Positions 24,501 to 36,915 of a stretch of DNA of 64,000 nt are shown here, piece after piece. This stretch comes from Mastigias papua. Its lineage: Eukaryota > Cnidaria > Scyphozoa > Rhizostomeae > Mastigiidae. Each line of letters opens with the position of its first letter. The first letter of the stretch is position 1. The notes beneath the pieces are model-generated. The model did no database searches. It had not been told where the DNA came from and saw nothing but the letters and a program-made list of their open reading frames with translations. Both the position numbers and the translations under genes were made by a program. Location of the stretch: contig OZ025287.1 in assembly GCA_964019165.1 (NCBI GenBank), positions 7,852,344-7,916,343 of the forward strand. The letters are read 5' to 3'.

Positions 24501-24650
24501 GAATTTGAGGATGATAGCCATGACGAGTAACATTTCAGAAAAATCTGAAGAAAATAGCCAGATTCAATTTTAGACCTTCATTGACACATCTGGATATTTT
24601 CGCTGGATTTTCTGAAATGTTACTGGTCGTGGCTATCATCCGCAAATTCA
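24501..24650. repeat. 150-bp near-palindrome (long hairpin)
   Basis: The arm at 24501-24544 (GAATTTGAGGATGATAGCCA, then TGACGAGTAACATTTCAG) pairs with 24606-24650 (TCTGAAATGTTACTGGTCGT, then GGCTATCATCCGCAAATTC) with only a few mismatches. Weaker pairing continues inward, leaving a loop of roughly 25 bp. It could be a small fold-back MITE or a hairpin RNA source. No promoter evidence was seen. Confidence 0.75.
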
Positions 24651-25559
24651 TCTTAAGGCTGCGCTTTCCACCTGATATCTCAGTTACGGAATCGTTCTTA
24701 GCGAGAGCCGCAGGGAACGAGGTGAATCGAGGACCTGCAATGGCCAATTAATGCCACAAACAGGTCAAAGATTCAGAAGAGGTTAAGTGTGAAGATGAGC
24801 TCTTTGATTTGTATATATATTGGATTTTACATAAACATTAGATAAATACAATTGGTAGATATGCTTCTTTGCAATTACATAACCTTTCGTTACAAAATCC
24901 TCCTCATTTCACTGATGAAGGCTCTGTAGCGAAGGGTAAATGAGTATATTTTTGACTTATATCGGAATTAGGATGTACAAAGGAAAGACGTTCTGGGATT
25001 ATGACTTATATCGTATACCGTTAACTCTCTGATAAGCTCCTCCCGGGGAGCTTATTGTTTTCAATCACTTTAGAAGGAGGGCTCTAGTGAAAGGGGGCTT
25101 AGTAAATTGTTGAGATATGAACATATTTTCTTCTGTGATAAAATTTGTATTTTTCAGAAATTTTCATCAATATCATCGTCATCGTCATCAATCATTATCG
25201 TTTCTTTTTGCAGCACATAGACATTTGAGCTTGATTTTCATCCGTTTTTGTTGCTGTACTAATGGACTTCATCAATACCACAAAGTTTATGCTTGTTATC
25301 GACATAAATTGTGTTTGGCATTATTCACATTTATAAGGGGGGCTTAATAAATTTCTCCTTCTGCTAAGGGGGGCTTATTGGAGAGGTATCTTAATTGAGA
25401 AGGGGTTAAAGGAGAAATTACGGTATATGAGGTATTTAAGACACTTTTGCGATGCATACAGGCTGAACTTCAAAAGTTAATTTGAAAACTCCCCCGTTAA
25501 GATAATGAACTTTATAAGCAATGTGACAATGAGAGGTTAAGGTCGTGAATTCAGCTGAA

Positions 25560-26015
25560 ACATTGAATTCCAACTTAAATTCGACATATGCTCATATGCC
25601 AAAAGAGAACATCTATAGAAGTTTTGAACACATGTCTTGAACCCTTGACTCATAATCAGAACACTCGTAACAATAAATATGCAGCCCGAATCCCGAGAGT
25701 TAGAACAGAAACAGGAAAAAAGGCTTTTTGGTTTCAAGGTCCCGAATTGTACAATGAATTTCCGAGCAAACTTCGTCAGTTGGACTCACTTCTTATTTTT
25801 AAACAAAACCTCAAACAATTTTATATGGACAGCTAGAAATTAATTTGTGCTTTTAAATAATGACCAGTTGTACATAATCATTATACTTCTATGATATACA
25901 GCTTTACTGTAATATATCATAGTTTTAGATACAGGGCCCTCATTGATAACAGCATGTCATGTGCTGAAGAGGTTACCCTGTATAAACATTTTCATTATTA
26001 TTATTACTTGTAAAT
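25560..26015 (+). mobile_element. LINE 3' end (CR1/L2-like), 5'-truncated
   Basis: Plus-strand codons to 25836 give 'SIEVLNTCLEPLTHNQNTRN' then 'YAARIPRVRTETGKKAFWFQ', 'GPELYNEFPSKLRQLDSLLI' and 'FKQNLKQFYMDS', then a stop. This is the standard C-terminal end of CR1/L2-type polyproteins (H-N-x-N-T-R ... G-x-x-x-F-x-F-x-G-P-x-x-Y/W-N). The 3' UTR includes 'gaagaggttaccctgtataa' and ends in an ATTATTATTATT tail at about 26000. The rest of the element is missing, as expected for incomplete target-primed reverse transcription. Confidence 0.8.
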
Positions 26016-26291
26016 CAAACCCAATGTGAATTTGCTGCCCATATAAATTTTTACAAAGCCTGAAAACTATTTCTTGCCCCCCACAATAGTCTTATCTAAC
26101 TTGTTGGTGTTAACGAAGGTTAGAAAGCATGCAGGAAACATTTAAGGCTTGATTTTACGAAGCTTTTAAGTTTGTTTCTTGTAGAAAGAGCATGATCATT
26201 CAGCCTCATATCCGTGTTGTGTAGTGAACATGCACGAAGCATGCACAACAACATCGTAACTGGCCTAATTGTCACACAGTTAACTTAAATT

Positions 26292-29200
26292 ATGATATTA
26301 AAGTTGACAATAGTTTGCTTAGGCCTCCTTGCAGTTGCCCTTCAAGTCGACAGCAAGGAGTCCTCTAAGCATTTATCTTCACCGTTTAGGCTTGCCAAAC
26401 ATAATTTGTTATGGGAGCGTGCGAAGAAGAATTTTCAGCAAAGCCCAAAATTGGATTCATTATACAGAGAGCTGAAAAAGTTGGACAAACTATCATTGAG
26501 CTTGAAACATTTGGAGGACAAAGAAAGCGACGAGGCAAGACAGATGGCTACTGATACCAAAGAGATGTATATAGACATTCTGAACAGATATGGTCTTAGT
26601 ACTAATAAACTAGGCCAGGAAGGGAATCAGCATACTAAAGCAAAATTTAGTGATAAGATTGAAAAATTGTGGCAAGAGGCGGTTTACAGCGGTACAAAGT
26701 CAAATTTACTTATTTAGATTTGTTTCTATTCAAGGTGCTAACCAGGGATGATGTGTAGTTTGTGGTGAGGTACATAAAAGTCCCCCGTTTCTGTAGCATT
26801 TGATAAGCATTGAATGTGCAGGAAAGATTTCATTTCAGCTTTAATTTCGAAGTTAGACACAAATTGAATATGTATGGCATTTATTGTCAGATAGTTTGCA
26901 TGGTGGAAATTCTGGCTGGAAAAATAGTTGATAGCTGTCTTTAGAAGCCCCTCCTGGCACTCTTGGCAAATCACTGTGGTTGGCAAATGTACTGAAGTCT
27001 GCAAAGTATGGCAACTGCAGATGTAAGGTAATTTACAGTAAAGGACATCTGCATGTGAAAACATAGACTTTGCATGCTCACATGCTTATGAAAACACAAA
27101 CAACCACATGAGAAATAAGCTGCTTGTAGCAGTATGATAGGAAAGTGCAAATAGATATATTCAAACCCTCAAGTGTTGTGTTGTACTGTGCTTTGTTCTG
27201 TAGTAATTCGGTTCTGATAATAAGTGTTCTGTTAGATATTGCACAGAACAATCTTAAGCACACTTACATATTTTTTCTTAATTTTTGAGCTTTTTGCCAA
27301 ACAGCAGGGCTCAAAATCCATTGACTTACATAATGTCAGTCAAATTATGACAAATTTGAAACATTGTAAAACAGTTTGAGTAATCTGCTTTTGTAAGAGA
27401 GACACCAGGTCACTTTTTGAAATTTCAGAGGGACTTACCCCAAGGGAAATCCTGTGTGTGAGCCTGAGCACCTTGTTAGATAGTGATTGAAAAAGTGCTC
27501 TCAAAGTCTGCCCTTAATCAGACTAAACTATGAGTGAAGCCCTGGCAAAGTTTCAGAGAGTGCCCCTCTTCATTTGTTTGGTAACAAATCAAGTTTTCTT
27601 TCACTCTATAATATCCTTCCTGGTCCCTATCTTCATGGACTTAACCTGGCCTTCCCTGTTTTGGAATAGAGAAATAGACTAGCATAGCATATAATTTTGA
27701 TTTAGTTGGGTGTGGCCCTTAGATGTGTGGTATGGCTTAAGTTGCCTTCAAGCCCTTTGTAGCTCCAGCTCCCAAATGCTTTTTCTATTTCTCTGATGTA
27801 TACCACTCTATGGAGACTTAATACTCATTTTCATTATCATTGCCCCTTCCCCATCACCATTGCCATCATCATCAGTTTTGTCATCATCAGTTTTGTCATC
27901 ATCAGTTTTGTCATCATCAGTTTTGTCATCATCAGTTTTGTCATCATCATTGTCATTATTATTATCATGAGTTATCTGAAACATAAGCTAGTGAATCTTG
28001 CATGCTATCATCATTATCATTTTAGTCTTTATGGACTCCTTGTTGCTCCCTAGGGAAATTTTCTAGTGATGAATTAGAAGGATTAGAGAAAGAATTCAAA
28101 GATCACGAGAAAAGAATAGAGGAATACAGGCAAATGGCAGATACAATTGTTGATCATGCTGCAATTTCAGAGAATGATATTAGAAGTTTAGATCAACTCT
28201 CCGACAATGAAGTGAAAAAGCTGAAGAAGAATATGAAATTAACACACCATAACATTTCATCTCACTTTCTTCATCTCCAAAGTAAGGTAATTGTGGCTGG
28301 CAATTGCTGGCCAGCAGATTGTTCTTTTATAGAATTCAGTAGCAGAGGCTGGAATTATCTCTAAGAAACTTTGAGATTGAAGTCCCCAAACATAAGGCTC
28401 ATAAGGTGTTTAAGATTGTCAGCTTTAATATGTGTGCTAAAATCAATGTGTATTTTTCTGTATATAAAGCAATAAAATAGGTGTGTATATGTATAATGCA
28501 AGATCTTTTGTCCCAGTGGGGGGGGGGGGGATAAGGGACGGTGATCAAATTCTCATATAAGAATGTGTGTGCTCATGCATATGGGTCTGAAGTTCTGCTT
28601 GAGAGCTGTTTTTTATGCACAAACATTTGCTTTCCTTAGGGCTGTAATTTATGTGAGAACATCCAAACAGAAAGTACAGAACAGGGAGATTTTCAAGAGA
28701 TCTCCTTGCTATGTAACATTTAAGCTGAGGAACAGACAATAATGTAGCAATGTGCACAAAATAGACTGTCTGAACAAATTTTGAAATTCATTAAGGTTGT
28801 CATTCATTGAAGAAAACAGTGAGATTTTCAGGCTAAGCTTTGAAGTCACGGGAAATGATCAGAAGTTCTTTAGAGGTATTGAAGATTGCCATAAGTTTTT
28901 CTTTTTTGGTTTATAACATTAGTGTTTTCCAAATGTTGATTTGAAAATGCACTTGAAGTGTTGCTCATTGCACCAGTTCTTTCTAATTTGTCACTCAAAA
29001 GGTGAAAGATAGAGTGTCAAATGTTGATGGTGAATTTACAGACACAAGAGTGTTGGAGCTTTGGGAACATGCACAAGCAGGTGGTTTCACAAAGGATGAG
29101 TTAGAGTCAATCAAGGTATGGAATCTCTATTCTATTATAGTTAGTTAGTATATTACAATAGTAACAACAATTAACAACAACATAAAGAGAACAAAAGAAA

Positions 29201-30058
29201 AATATCCCTCCTTCCAAGTAACACTACTAATATCACAAGTCAGCCTGCAGAACGTCTATGCCAAGGCAAACAACAGAATACTGTGGAAGAAAATAGTAGA
29301 TCAGGTTGTCATATCGGCCTATTCCTAATGATCAGCATGAAATATAATTTCATAGCGATTGGAAGGAGACGAGGCAAAGAAGAAGAAATTCTAGTTAGGA
29401 ATCTTTGAGCCAAGATGTTTACCAGCTTTGGAGTTGCAGCATTTTATTTTATGTTACTTGTAATCATCCTTTGCACTTTTTAATAGCAAGAACTCAGGCA
29501 TTTCCAAATCAGAATCGACAAGCACAACTATTGGGAAGAGAGACAGCACAAAATGGGACAGGAAATGAATGAGGGGTACATCACAGAGCCATTGAAACAC
29601 GAGGAGATTGTTGACAAAGTCAGAGAACATAGAAGATTGGTATGTCTTTTTTAGCTATTTGTCTAATGCCTCCTCTTCATTGAGAGTCAACCTAATATGA
29701 TCTTATTTTGTCCTTATCTCATCAATGAAGTTCTCAAAGAAGTTTATTGTTATTATTTTTTCTGACTTTGTTGGAATCTGGATTGCATAGGGGCACGCTG
29801 ATGACATTTAAGCTGAGAAAGAAGTGTTATTTTGGATAGCTTAAAAGATGTTCTCTCGGGAATTACGGTTAAATCCTATGTGGCAACTTCTGTTGTCCTG
29901 TTGGATCTCTTTAGAATACCACTTGTAAATGCACTTCTTTTGAAAAAATGAATGCATTTCGCAGACCTCAATTCCAGTTGTAGACAGTACTTTCCTTGCA
30001 GGTTAAGAAGTACCACGCGACAATGCTGGACAGGGTTCATCGAAAAGACGAACTGTGA
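26292..30058 (+). CDS. LRPAP1: LDL receptor-related protein-associated protein (RAP), KDEL-ended
   Basis: RAP is an ER/early-Golgi chaperone that masks ligand-binding repeats of LDL-receptor-family proteins until they leave the secretory pathway (family knowledge). Five exons join in phase: 26292-26691, 28054-28286, 29002-29115, 29487-29639 and 30002-30058, giving 318 residues. Residues 1-21 form a signal peptide (MILKLTIVCLGLLAVALQVD). Domain 1 has 'LLWERAKKNFQQ' and 'DILNRYGL'. Domain 2 starts at 'KIEKLWQEAVYSGKFSSDEL' and runs through 'FKDHEKRIEEY'. Domain 3 has 'VLELWEHAQAGGFTKDELES' and 'LRHFQIRIDKHN'. The protein ends HRKDEL, an ER-retrieval signal where human RAP has HNEL. The start was chosen because it gives the signal peptide. 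One in-frame stop (26715) after the first donor confirms that the intron is needed. No AATAAA was seen nearby. Confidence 0.93.
27866..27940. repeat. 15-bp minisatellite, 5 copies, in RAP intron
   Basis: Five exact copies of 'tcatcatcagttttg' followed by (TCA/TTA) microsatellite to about 27970. It lies in the first RAP intron about 85 bp before the 28054 exon. Confidence 0.92.
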
Positions 30059-33000
30059 GTCCCGAGTGCACGCTACGTAAGTCATTTCAATCTAAACATT
30101 ATGCACCAGTCTCAGAGACAATTTTGTAAGTTAGTTCAAACTGTGATAATTTTGTAACAGCTTTTTCTTTCTTGGTAAAAATAATCGTTTTACTATAAAA
30201 ATATTTATAGCTGCCTTAAGCAACGGCCTATTGTATCCAGACAATATCAGTATGCTTTCTCCAAATGTGAGAGCGAATGCATTTTTTCTCTTTGCGTTTG
30301 GTTCATTTCCTTTTTTATGAAGACTCAGCAATATAATGCCGGATAATGTGACATCATTTGAAACGGTTGAATTTGGTGTATTTTACGACTGGACTTTAAT
30401 TTTGTGCTCTATATGCAATCGAGTGTATTTTGACTACAGTGATAGGGAGCCCCGCCACTCTGTAGCCAAATCCGGACAAACGTCCAATTTCACAAAATTG
30501 TCGTGTTTTTCTTACCTCTCTATAACTTTCTCATTCGTAAAATGATTTTCGAATTGAAATAAGTGTATGTTCAAACTCATGCTCAATCGTTTGATGTAGC
30601 ATTTTACTTGTTTCATAACACCGTCAAGCTTTACGAGCGACGAATTCTACCTTTCGGATTTTCGAGCAGCGGCCATTATCATAGATGCGAACAACAATGA
30701 GTAGGCTATGTCTGAGCGTAATTTACAATTGGATGCAAGTTAGGTACAACGTTGAAATTTAGTATACAGGTGGATCTTATTCTTGTTGTTGTTAAGTTTT
30801 GCGTTAATTCCGAATTGGTACAGGGGGGGGGGGGAGCTACTAAAACTTCAAATTTCATATCAGGATTTTTTTTTGAAAATTGGTTCGGTACTTAGAATTA
30901 ACTCTTACCCGTATGTAGAGCAATACCTTGGTGAAGTTATCCCAAAATTTCATGATGATATGGCATTTGCATCGCATTGTAAAATTGATTTTAGTACCGG
31001 TAACGGCACCGTATTGTCAACAGTTTCAGCTACGGCCCTCGTTTCAGGGTTCTTTTGTGGTATCGTTAGGCCTATTGTTTTGCTTGTTAAAATCTGTTAG
31101 AAATTCCCCTTCTTTTCATACGCTAAAAAGCCTATACAGTTTCAACCACAAAACCGATTTTTGTGAAAAATTGGAATCTATTTCATTTACTTGCAATAAC
31201 GTTCTTTTATGACTTAGAACTAGCTAACAATCAGTGCAAGGGAAATTTGTTCGCAAAATTTTGAGAATACAATTGGTTTACTTTTCGTGTTGGAAAACTT
31301 GCGTGCAGTCACATTTCGTTAGATATCTATTTGTCACAGCTACATATCATATTTGTTGCAATTATCATTGCTACATACAATCGCTCACACCTTACATTAT
31401 AATTCATAAAAATGACATCATTGATAATATTGCAACTTTTCAATGATAATCTGTCTTTATGGCACGCTTCCCCATCAGTTTGATCATTCCTTTTATTGCA
31501 ACTGACAACAGGCAAATTTATGCAGAGTATTCCTCGTGGGTCATTTGACTTTAGGCGTTTGTCGCAGGCAACAAGTTGCCTTTAATCTCAACTAGGCTTA
31601 GGCGAAATTTAGGATCTTTTCCAGCCCGGTCTTTGTAGTATTATGTGATTTCTGAATTGCCGGTTGTAGAACTTTGGCATTGAATCTTGGACGACAGTTT
31701 GTTGTAGGTCCCTGTTTAGCAAATTTGACGAGGCCTAGATACTGATGATTTCTAATGTCGATAGTGGTCGTGATGAAGATGGTGACTGATGGAGATAATA
31801 GCGGTGATGGTAGTGTACGAGAACTTTTTTTAATAGCAATGCTTACGATGATCATGATGATGCTGCTGTTGATGCTGGTTGTGCTGTTGATTGATGATGA
31901 TAATGTTTGGCAATGATTGGTGATGCGTATAGTGATTGCGATGAAGATCGGGGGTGTATTACTCATAGAAAAGTGTACGACTTTTTTCTGCAATTTTGTT
32001 GTGGTTTTTGTCATTGTTTGTAATTTTTTGTCGTTGGTTTCTGTGTTTTATGTGATTTTTGTGAATTCTGTGATGTTTTCACAAAGAGTACTACGAGATT
32101 ATTCCCAGAGATTTGCCCCTCGATGAAGATGCCCTCTTGTACTTCGACCCTCAGCTGCCCTGTCTTCTCTTTATCTCAGATCCCCTTCTCAATTGTGGAT
32201 TCAGATGTACAGTTGATATTCGATAACTTTGACTCTTTTGGGAAATTTAAATCTGTTCTAGTAATCAAATGCTCGAGTTGCGTCATGTTACCTTTGCGAT
32301 TTTAGCAAAATGGCATGTTTTTGCTAAATTAAAATTACGTTATATTTATTTTGTCTAACTTTTTTAATTAATCTTAATCAATCTAAACTGCTATTGGGTA
32401 ATTCAAACTTGCGTTAAATCTGGGCTATTTCTCCGCTAGATTTAGCTGGCCCAAAAATCAAACGGCCTAGGGTATTTGGCAATATTTCTACAAGAAATCT
32501 GAACGAGTTGAATGAAAATCCACTCGAGGTAACGAATTTCTGAGTTATCGTCGGACAGCAGAGTTATCGAATGTCAACTGTTAGCATTGGTGTTATTTCA
32601 TATATACAATACCAAATATTTAATTGCGTATTAATTGATAGAAACTATTAAACCGATGGGAAGCAAGAAGTTCTCCTTATGTATAAAGTAATTTTCATCA
32701 TCAGAGTTCCATATAATAGCTCTGTGGGAAGAAGACTAGTGTGGGAAATTGTTCTCGTGTTCCCGTGAGACTCAGAGATTCACATGTGAGTAGAACTATA
32801 CCCACTTAAGCCGTTAGCATTTTCAGTCGTCTCTCAGGTGTTGTAACTTCCACAGAAAAGGACACAGAGACCACACGCCGTTTAGAAGTTTATTTTCTCT
32901 TCTTAAGTCTACCAGCACTATTCTCTACAGTAATAATTTCTTCTCAGTTAACTACGATTTCTATCCCGTTTTATATCTTACTAACAATGTTCTAGAACTT

Positions 33001-33082
33001 TATAATCACAATTAAACATTGCGTAATGTTATGTTGAGTATATAATACTGATAAGGCATTGTGTAGTATTCTGAATTAAAGT
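30059..33082. other. No gene recognised
   Basis: No ORF here has convincing coding character and I recognise no transposon protein. 31755-31920 is rich in GAT/ATG trinucleotides (a degenerate microsatellite). The G-run at about 30824 and short tandem words are the only structure. The RAP 3' UTR presumably occupies the first part. Confidence 0.6.
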
Positions 33083-33084
33083 TA

Positions 33085-33349
33085 CAATGCTTGCCAAAAG
33101 TTTTGGAACACTTGCTATGATTTATGCTATAGACGAGCTATAGCATCCCCTCCCCGTTAAGCAATGTTGTATGGAGCAAATGTGAGCGAAAGCTGGATGT
33201 GATGCGTGTTTATAAAGCTACGGGATTTCGCTATCTGATCAGCATTGTTTGAGGGGGGAAGGGGGTTTACATTTTAATTGGTGTCATGGCGGAGGAACCC
33301 GAAATTCATATAATTGTATGGGTGTTCCAACTAAGTTTGGCAGGCATTG
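33085..33349. mobile_element. mariner-type MITE, copy 1 (265 bp, TA flanks)
   Basis: The left end is CAATGCTTGCCAAAAGTTTT and the right end, reverse-complemented, is CAATGCCTGCCAAACTTAGT followed by TGGAACA. Each is bordered by TA (33083-33084, 33350-33351). TA target duplication and the TGCCAAAAGTTTTGGAACA-type end are typical of Tc1/mariner derivatives. The interior shares long blocks with the copy at 41970-42267, for example 'gacgagctatagcatcccct'. No transposase. Confidence 0.85.
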
Positions 33350-35023
33350 TAACGTGAATGGCCTAGAATTCCAGCAGTTGAGAGGAAACCAGAATTTTTT
33401 CTAGTGCTTTCAGTGTGCATTCTTAGTGATCAAGTACAGATATCTGAAACACATTCATACTGTTCGATTTGGGTGATAGGGTATACACTTACTGTATCTA
33501 CTAATGGCGGTGAACGTATCTGCTAAGTGATAGTTACGTAATAATGTAGAATTGGATCCCAAACCTCAATAGTGACGAAAGGAGAGGAAGTTTATTGTCA
33601 AAACATTATCACGAGCCAGTTCTAACTTACAGTTCAATTGCCTAATGTCCCAGAGTATGAATGTTTGTTGGAAGGCTTTTTGGTAACTTAATCAGGGTTG
33701 GTATATTGGCTGCTCTAAGTCAAACCTGAGAAATTTGACTTTTTACGGACTTGATTGCATGTGGAAAATTAATTTGGCTTTTTTCTACTACTTTCTATTT
33801 ACTTGTATACTCAATAAGAATTCGCACTAGTGTGCACTTCAGCATAGTGACAAATGCTGCATAGATATTATCATCACAAGGAAAATGACTGACTTCTTCA
33901 TTTCGAAAGAGTTGTATGGTTGTCAATCATTTGCTGGTAGCAGTAATTTTTTTAAAACTTCTAATTTGATCATAGCAAATAAACGACAGTTATGCATCTC
34001 TCTACTAGAAGGCAGTGTAAAATTCACTGTTTAACATTGGCTGACACAGTAGTATTAAAACAAGGAAAAGTGAAAAAGATGAATACGAAACAAATGAAAA
34101 GAAATGAAACAAAAGTAACAAAACCATTAATAATTACAACATTAATATTGATTATTGGTATATTTAAGGTTGGTGTAGCTTATAGCTCGAGGCTAGTTAG
34201 TGCCAACCGTTTTGAATACAATAGCATGAATAACAAACGAAAAACTGATTTATATCTATAACAGAAAACAGAGCCTCCCTAAACATAACTTAAATTCACA
34301 AAATAGAACTCTTACATGATCTACTGTTTCTTATTTCATTCCAAAATTTAATCTCCTTCTTGAAATATTTTACAGATTGGGACTTCTTTATGTGCAATGG
34401 TAAGTCTCGCAGAAGTTTTGCCCTTGGAAACGTATGTTTTCAAACCCATAGGCTGTAGTTCTAGGCTTGGTGTATAGATGCTGTTCGTATATCTTAAATT
34501 GTAATGTATTTCTCTTTCTATAAAAATTTATTATATAAAGGAGGGTTTAAGATTCATCCCTGTTTGATAATTTCGGTCACAGGCAACTGCAGATTTAGTT
34601 GATGAATAGAGACAAATTTATCTATACTTTGGAGATTTGGAGTTCTTCAAAAGTGGAGGTCCGATCTTGATACGCTGTTCTAAGTGCTCTTTCGTGAATG
34701 TGGTTAATTTTGCATTATCACCCCTATTGTGAAAGATTCATATCAATGGAGAGTAGCTAAAACTGAGACATTACACAGGCTCTCGTGACGATCCTGGTTT
34801 TTTCTTCAGGCATATACAAACTTCGTATGGCGTTTGCACTCTGGTTGATGATAATGAAATGCTCACATTTGACTTAGTGTAGAAATACAAGCCTAATAGA
34901 ATTACAAACAAATCTTACAAAACTAGGTTAACATGAACCAATGATACAAAATTGCATAGCTAGATCAGACAGAATCCCCATGACAGAATTACGGAAGAAA
35001 AGCTACCCAGATCTAAGAATAAC
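33350..35023. other. No gene recognised
   Basis: An AT-rich interval with no supported exon. The plus-strand 89-codon ORF at 33992-34261 has no recognisable domain and is lysine/threonine-rich as expected from A-rich DNA. Part of 34860-35020 may be decayed upstream sequence of the Penelope-like relic that follows. Confidence 0.55.
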
Positions 35024-35659
35024 AGAATAGTAGCCTTTGTTTCAACTTTTAGTCCAAGAAATCAAAACTTCTTAATAATTAAGAAATCCCTCTTATTACT
35101 TAAGCACTTTAGATTACTTAAAGACGTTTATATGCAAGAAGCACTTAAACATGTTAGATTAATGAATAGCTACAGACAAACCCCAAGTCTTAGAAAGGTA
35201 GCAAGAGCGAAGTTTACATATACTGAAAGCGTACATAGAACTGAACTAACACTGATTAGTGACAATACAGGCAAAAAATGCAACTACAAAAAATGCGGCA
35301 CATGGCCCCTAAATACGACAACAAATACAATCATTCTGAGAAATGGTGAATTTCCATTCAAAATAAAAAGCAACATAGATTTTAGTGCTAAGATAGCCCT
35401 ATATCTCATAAATTGTAGCGGATGTAACAAGGAATACATAAGTCAAACTTCCAATTTACGACCCAGAATTCGAATTCATAAACAACAGATTCTAAATCCC
35501 AACTTGCGAACCCTTTATGATAGTAGGCATATGGCCCATTGCTCCATCAGCAAGGAAATACCCATTATAACTATATATTTCTTGACCTTTGATCGAAATG
35601 ACATAATAGAAAGGGAGGAGAAAGAAATTACTTCATCCAGAAGTACATGTCAGAATTGA
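35024..35659 (+). mobile_element. Penelope-like element relic: RT C-terminus plus GIY-YIG endonuclease
   Basis: One open plus-strand frame starts before the first ATG: 'RIVAFVSTFSPRNQNFLIIK' (end of a PLE reverse transcriptase), then a 'RQTPSLRKVARAKF' linker, a Cys pair block 'CNYKKCGTWPL', and 'ALYLINCSGCNKEYISQTSN' followed by 'LRPRIRIHKQQI'. The last is a GIY-YIG nuclease core, with Y-L-I for GIY and Y-I-S for YIG, plus the conserved Arg/His pair after it. 'DIIEREEKEI' near the end fits the last helix. The final glycine of YIG is serine, and the catalytic RT motifs lie upstream of any readable frame, so the copy looks inactive. It sits directly beside the (TA)n tract and GPCR copy A. Confidence 0.72.
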
Positions 35660-35744
35660 ATTGAAATTAGTATATACACATATACATACCTATATATTTA
35701 TATGTATAAGGAGAAATCCTGGTTATTCGCTGCTGGCTATTGAT

Positions 35745-35920
<176 letters not shown>

Positions 35921-35921
35921 C

Positions 35922-36915
35922 TGTTTTAAGGTTATGTTGACCCCTATCAGCCTGCTCTTTGGTCTCTGAATGCGTGAGCTTGGAATATTTGGGGATGGCT
36001 GGAAACTTTGCTAATGATTGATAGTACGGGGTGAAATACTAGGATTTTGTGGACGGGAAATTTACAGCCGAATACATTTAGTGATGAAATTAAATGGTTA
36101 AACTTTATACAAAAATTTCAGGAAAGAGACATGCCACGTGGATTTTCTAATTTTACATGTCATATATGCGTGATTTTGTTATTTGCTTTGTTTATTTGGT
36201 TTATTATTTTATTTAGACTTTGCTGGTTTTTATTAGTGTTTAATTGCTATGGTTTTGTAGCCAATTTTAAATATGTTGAAATGAACTGAATGAAGAGTTA
36301 TAAAAATTTGATTGGATGAGCTGTTGCAAACCAATGAGGCTCATTTTCAATGCAAGTGTTGTTACAAATTTTTTCAAGGTTCCTCGGATTAGAAATATCG
36401 TCAGTTGAGCCCGCAGCCTGAAATACTAATATTATGGGGCGTGGGGTAAAGTGCTTTTTTCTTTGGTGGAGAATTTTGTGCAACTCATTGTGAGAAGGAG
36501 TATTATTGGAGACCAGAGAGCAGCCAGTGCTTATTGGTTTCAAATTCTCAGATTAGTCTTGAGAAAAGTGCAGACTACATCGCTAGACAGTCTCATGTAC
36601 ATTAATGCGGAGAACACAACTGAAAAGCCGACCAATCCTCGCTTTCACATGACTGCGTAAATCTTTACTGGCTATGATGATAAGCGCTGGTTGTAGTATT
36701 CCATTGACCACAGGCAGAGGAACAGTAAACGACATAGCAATGGTCATGTATGGATCAATGTCTTTGCTCAGCTTATATTTTCGATATAGATATAATGGGT
36801 ATACGATGAACATTGGAATATAGCATAGGACTAAGATTACAACGAGCGTTACAATCTTACGAGAGACACGATTGACTAAAAGGTTATTATTAGTAGGAGC
36901 CACAGCATTTCTGAG
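35922..36915. repeat. GPCR-bearing duplicated segment, copy A (visible part)
   Basis: This segment matches 63235-64000 in the same orientation and order: 'cctgctcttt', then 'gtttggaatat'/'gcttggaatat', 'ggggatggct', 'gatagtac', 'gagctgttgcaaaccaat', 'tcggattagaaatatc', 'attattggagaccagag' and the GPCR 3' half. Copy A has about 230 extra bases (about 36034-36295) that are absent from copy B. Flanking similarity is moderate by eye, whereas the coding part is almost identical. Confidence 0.88.

Noticed and set aside
25021..25055. Rho-independent-terminator-like hairpin (ATAAGCTCC...GGGAGCTTAT)
   Set aside because: Eukaryotic context. It is more likely part of a dispersed repeat with 'ggggggctta' words than a terminator.
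29147..29400. LINE 3' end in the RAP intron ('NNRILWKKIVDQVV' then AAGAAGAAG)
   Set aside because: Only one weak motif and a purine-rich tail. Too little to call.
30783..31212. Plus ORFs of 105 and 94 codons
   Set aside because: Overlapping in different frames, no motif, AT-rich composition. Chance ORFs.
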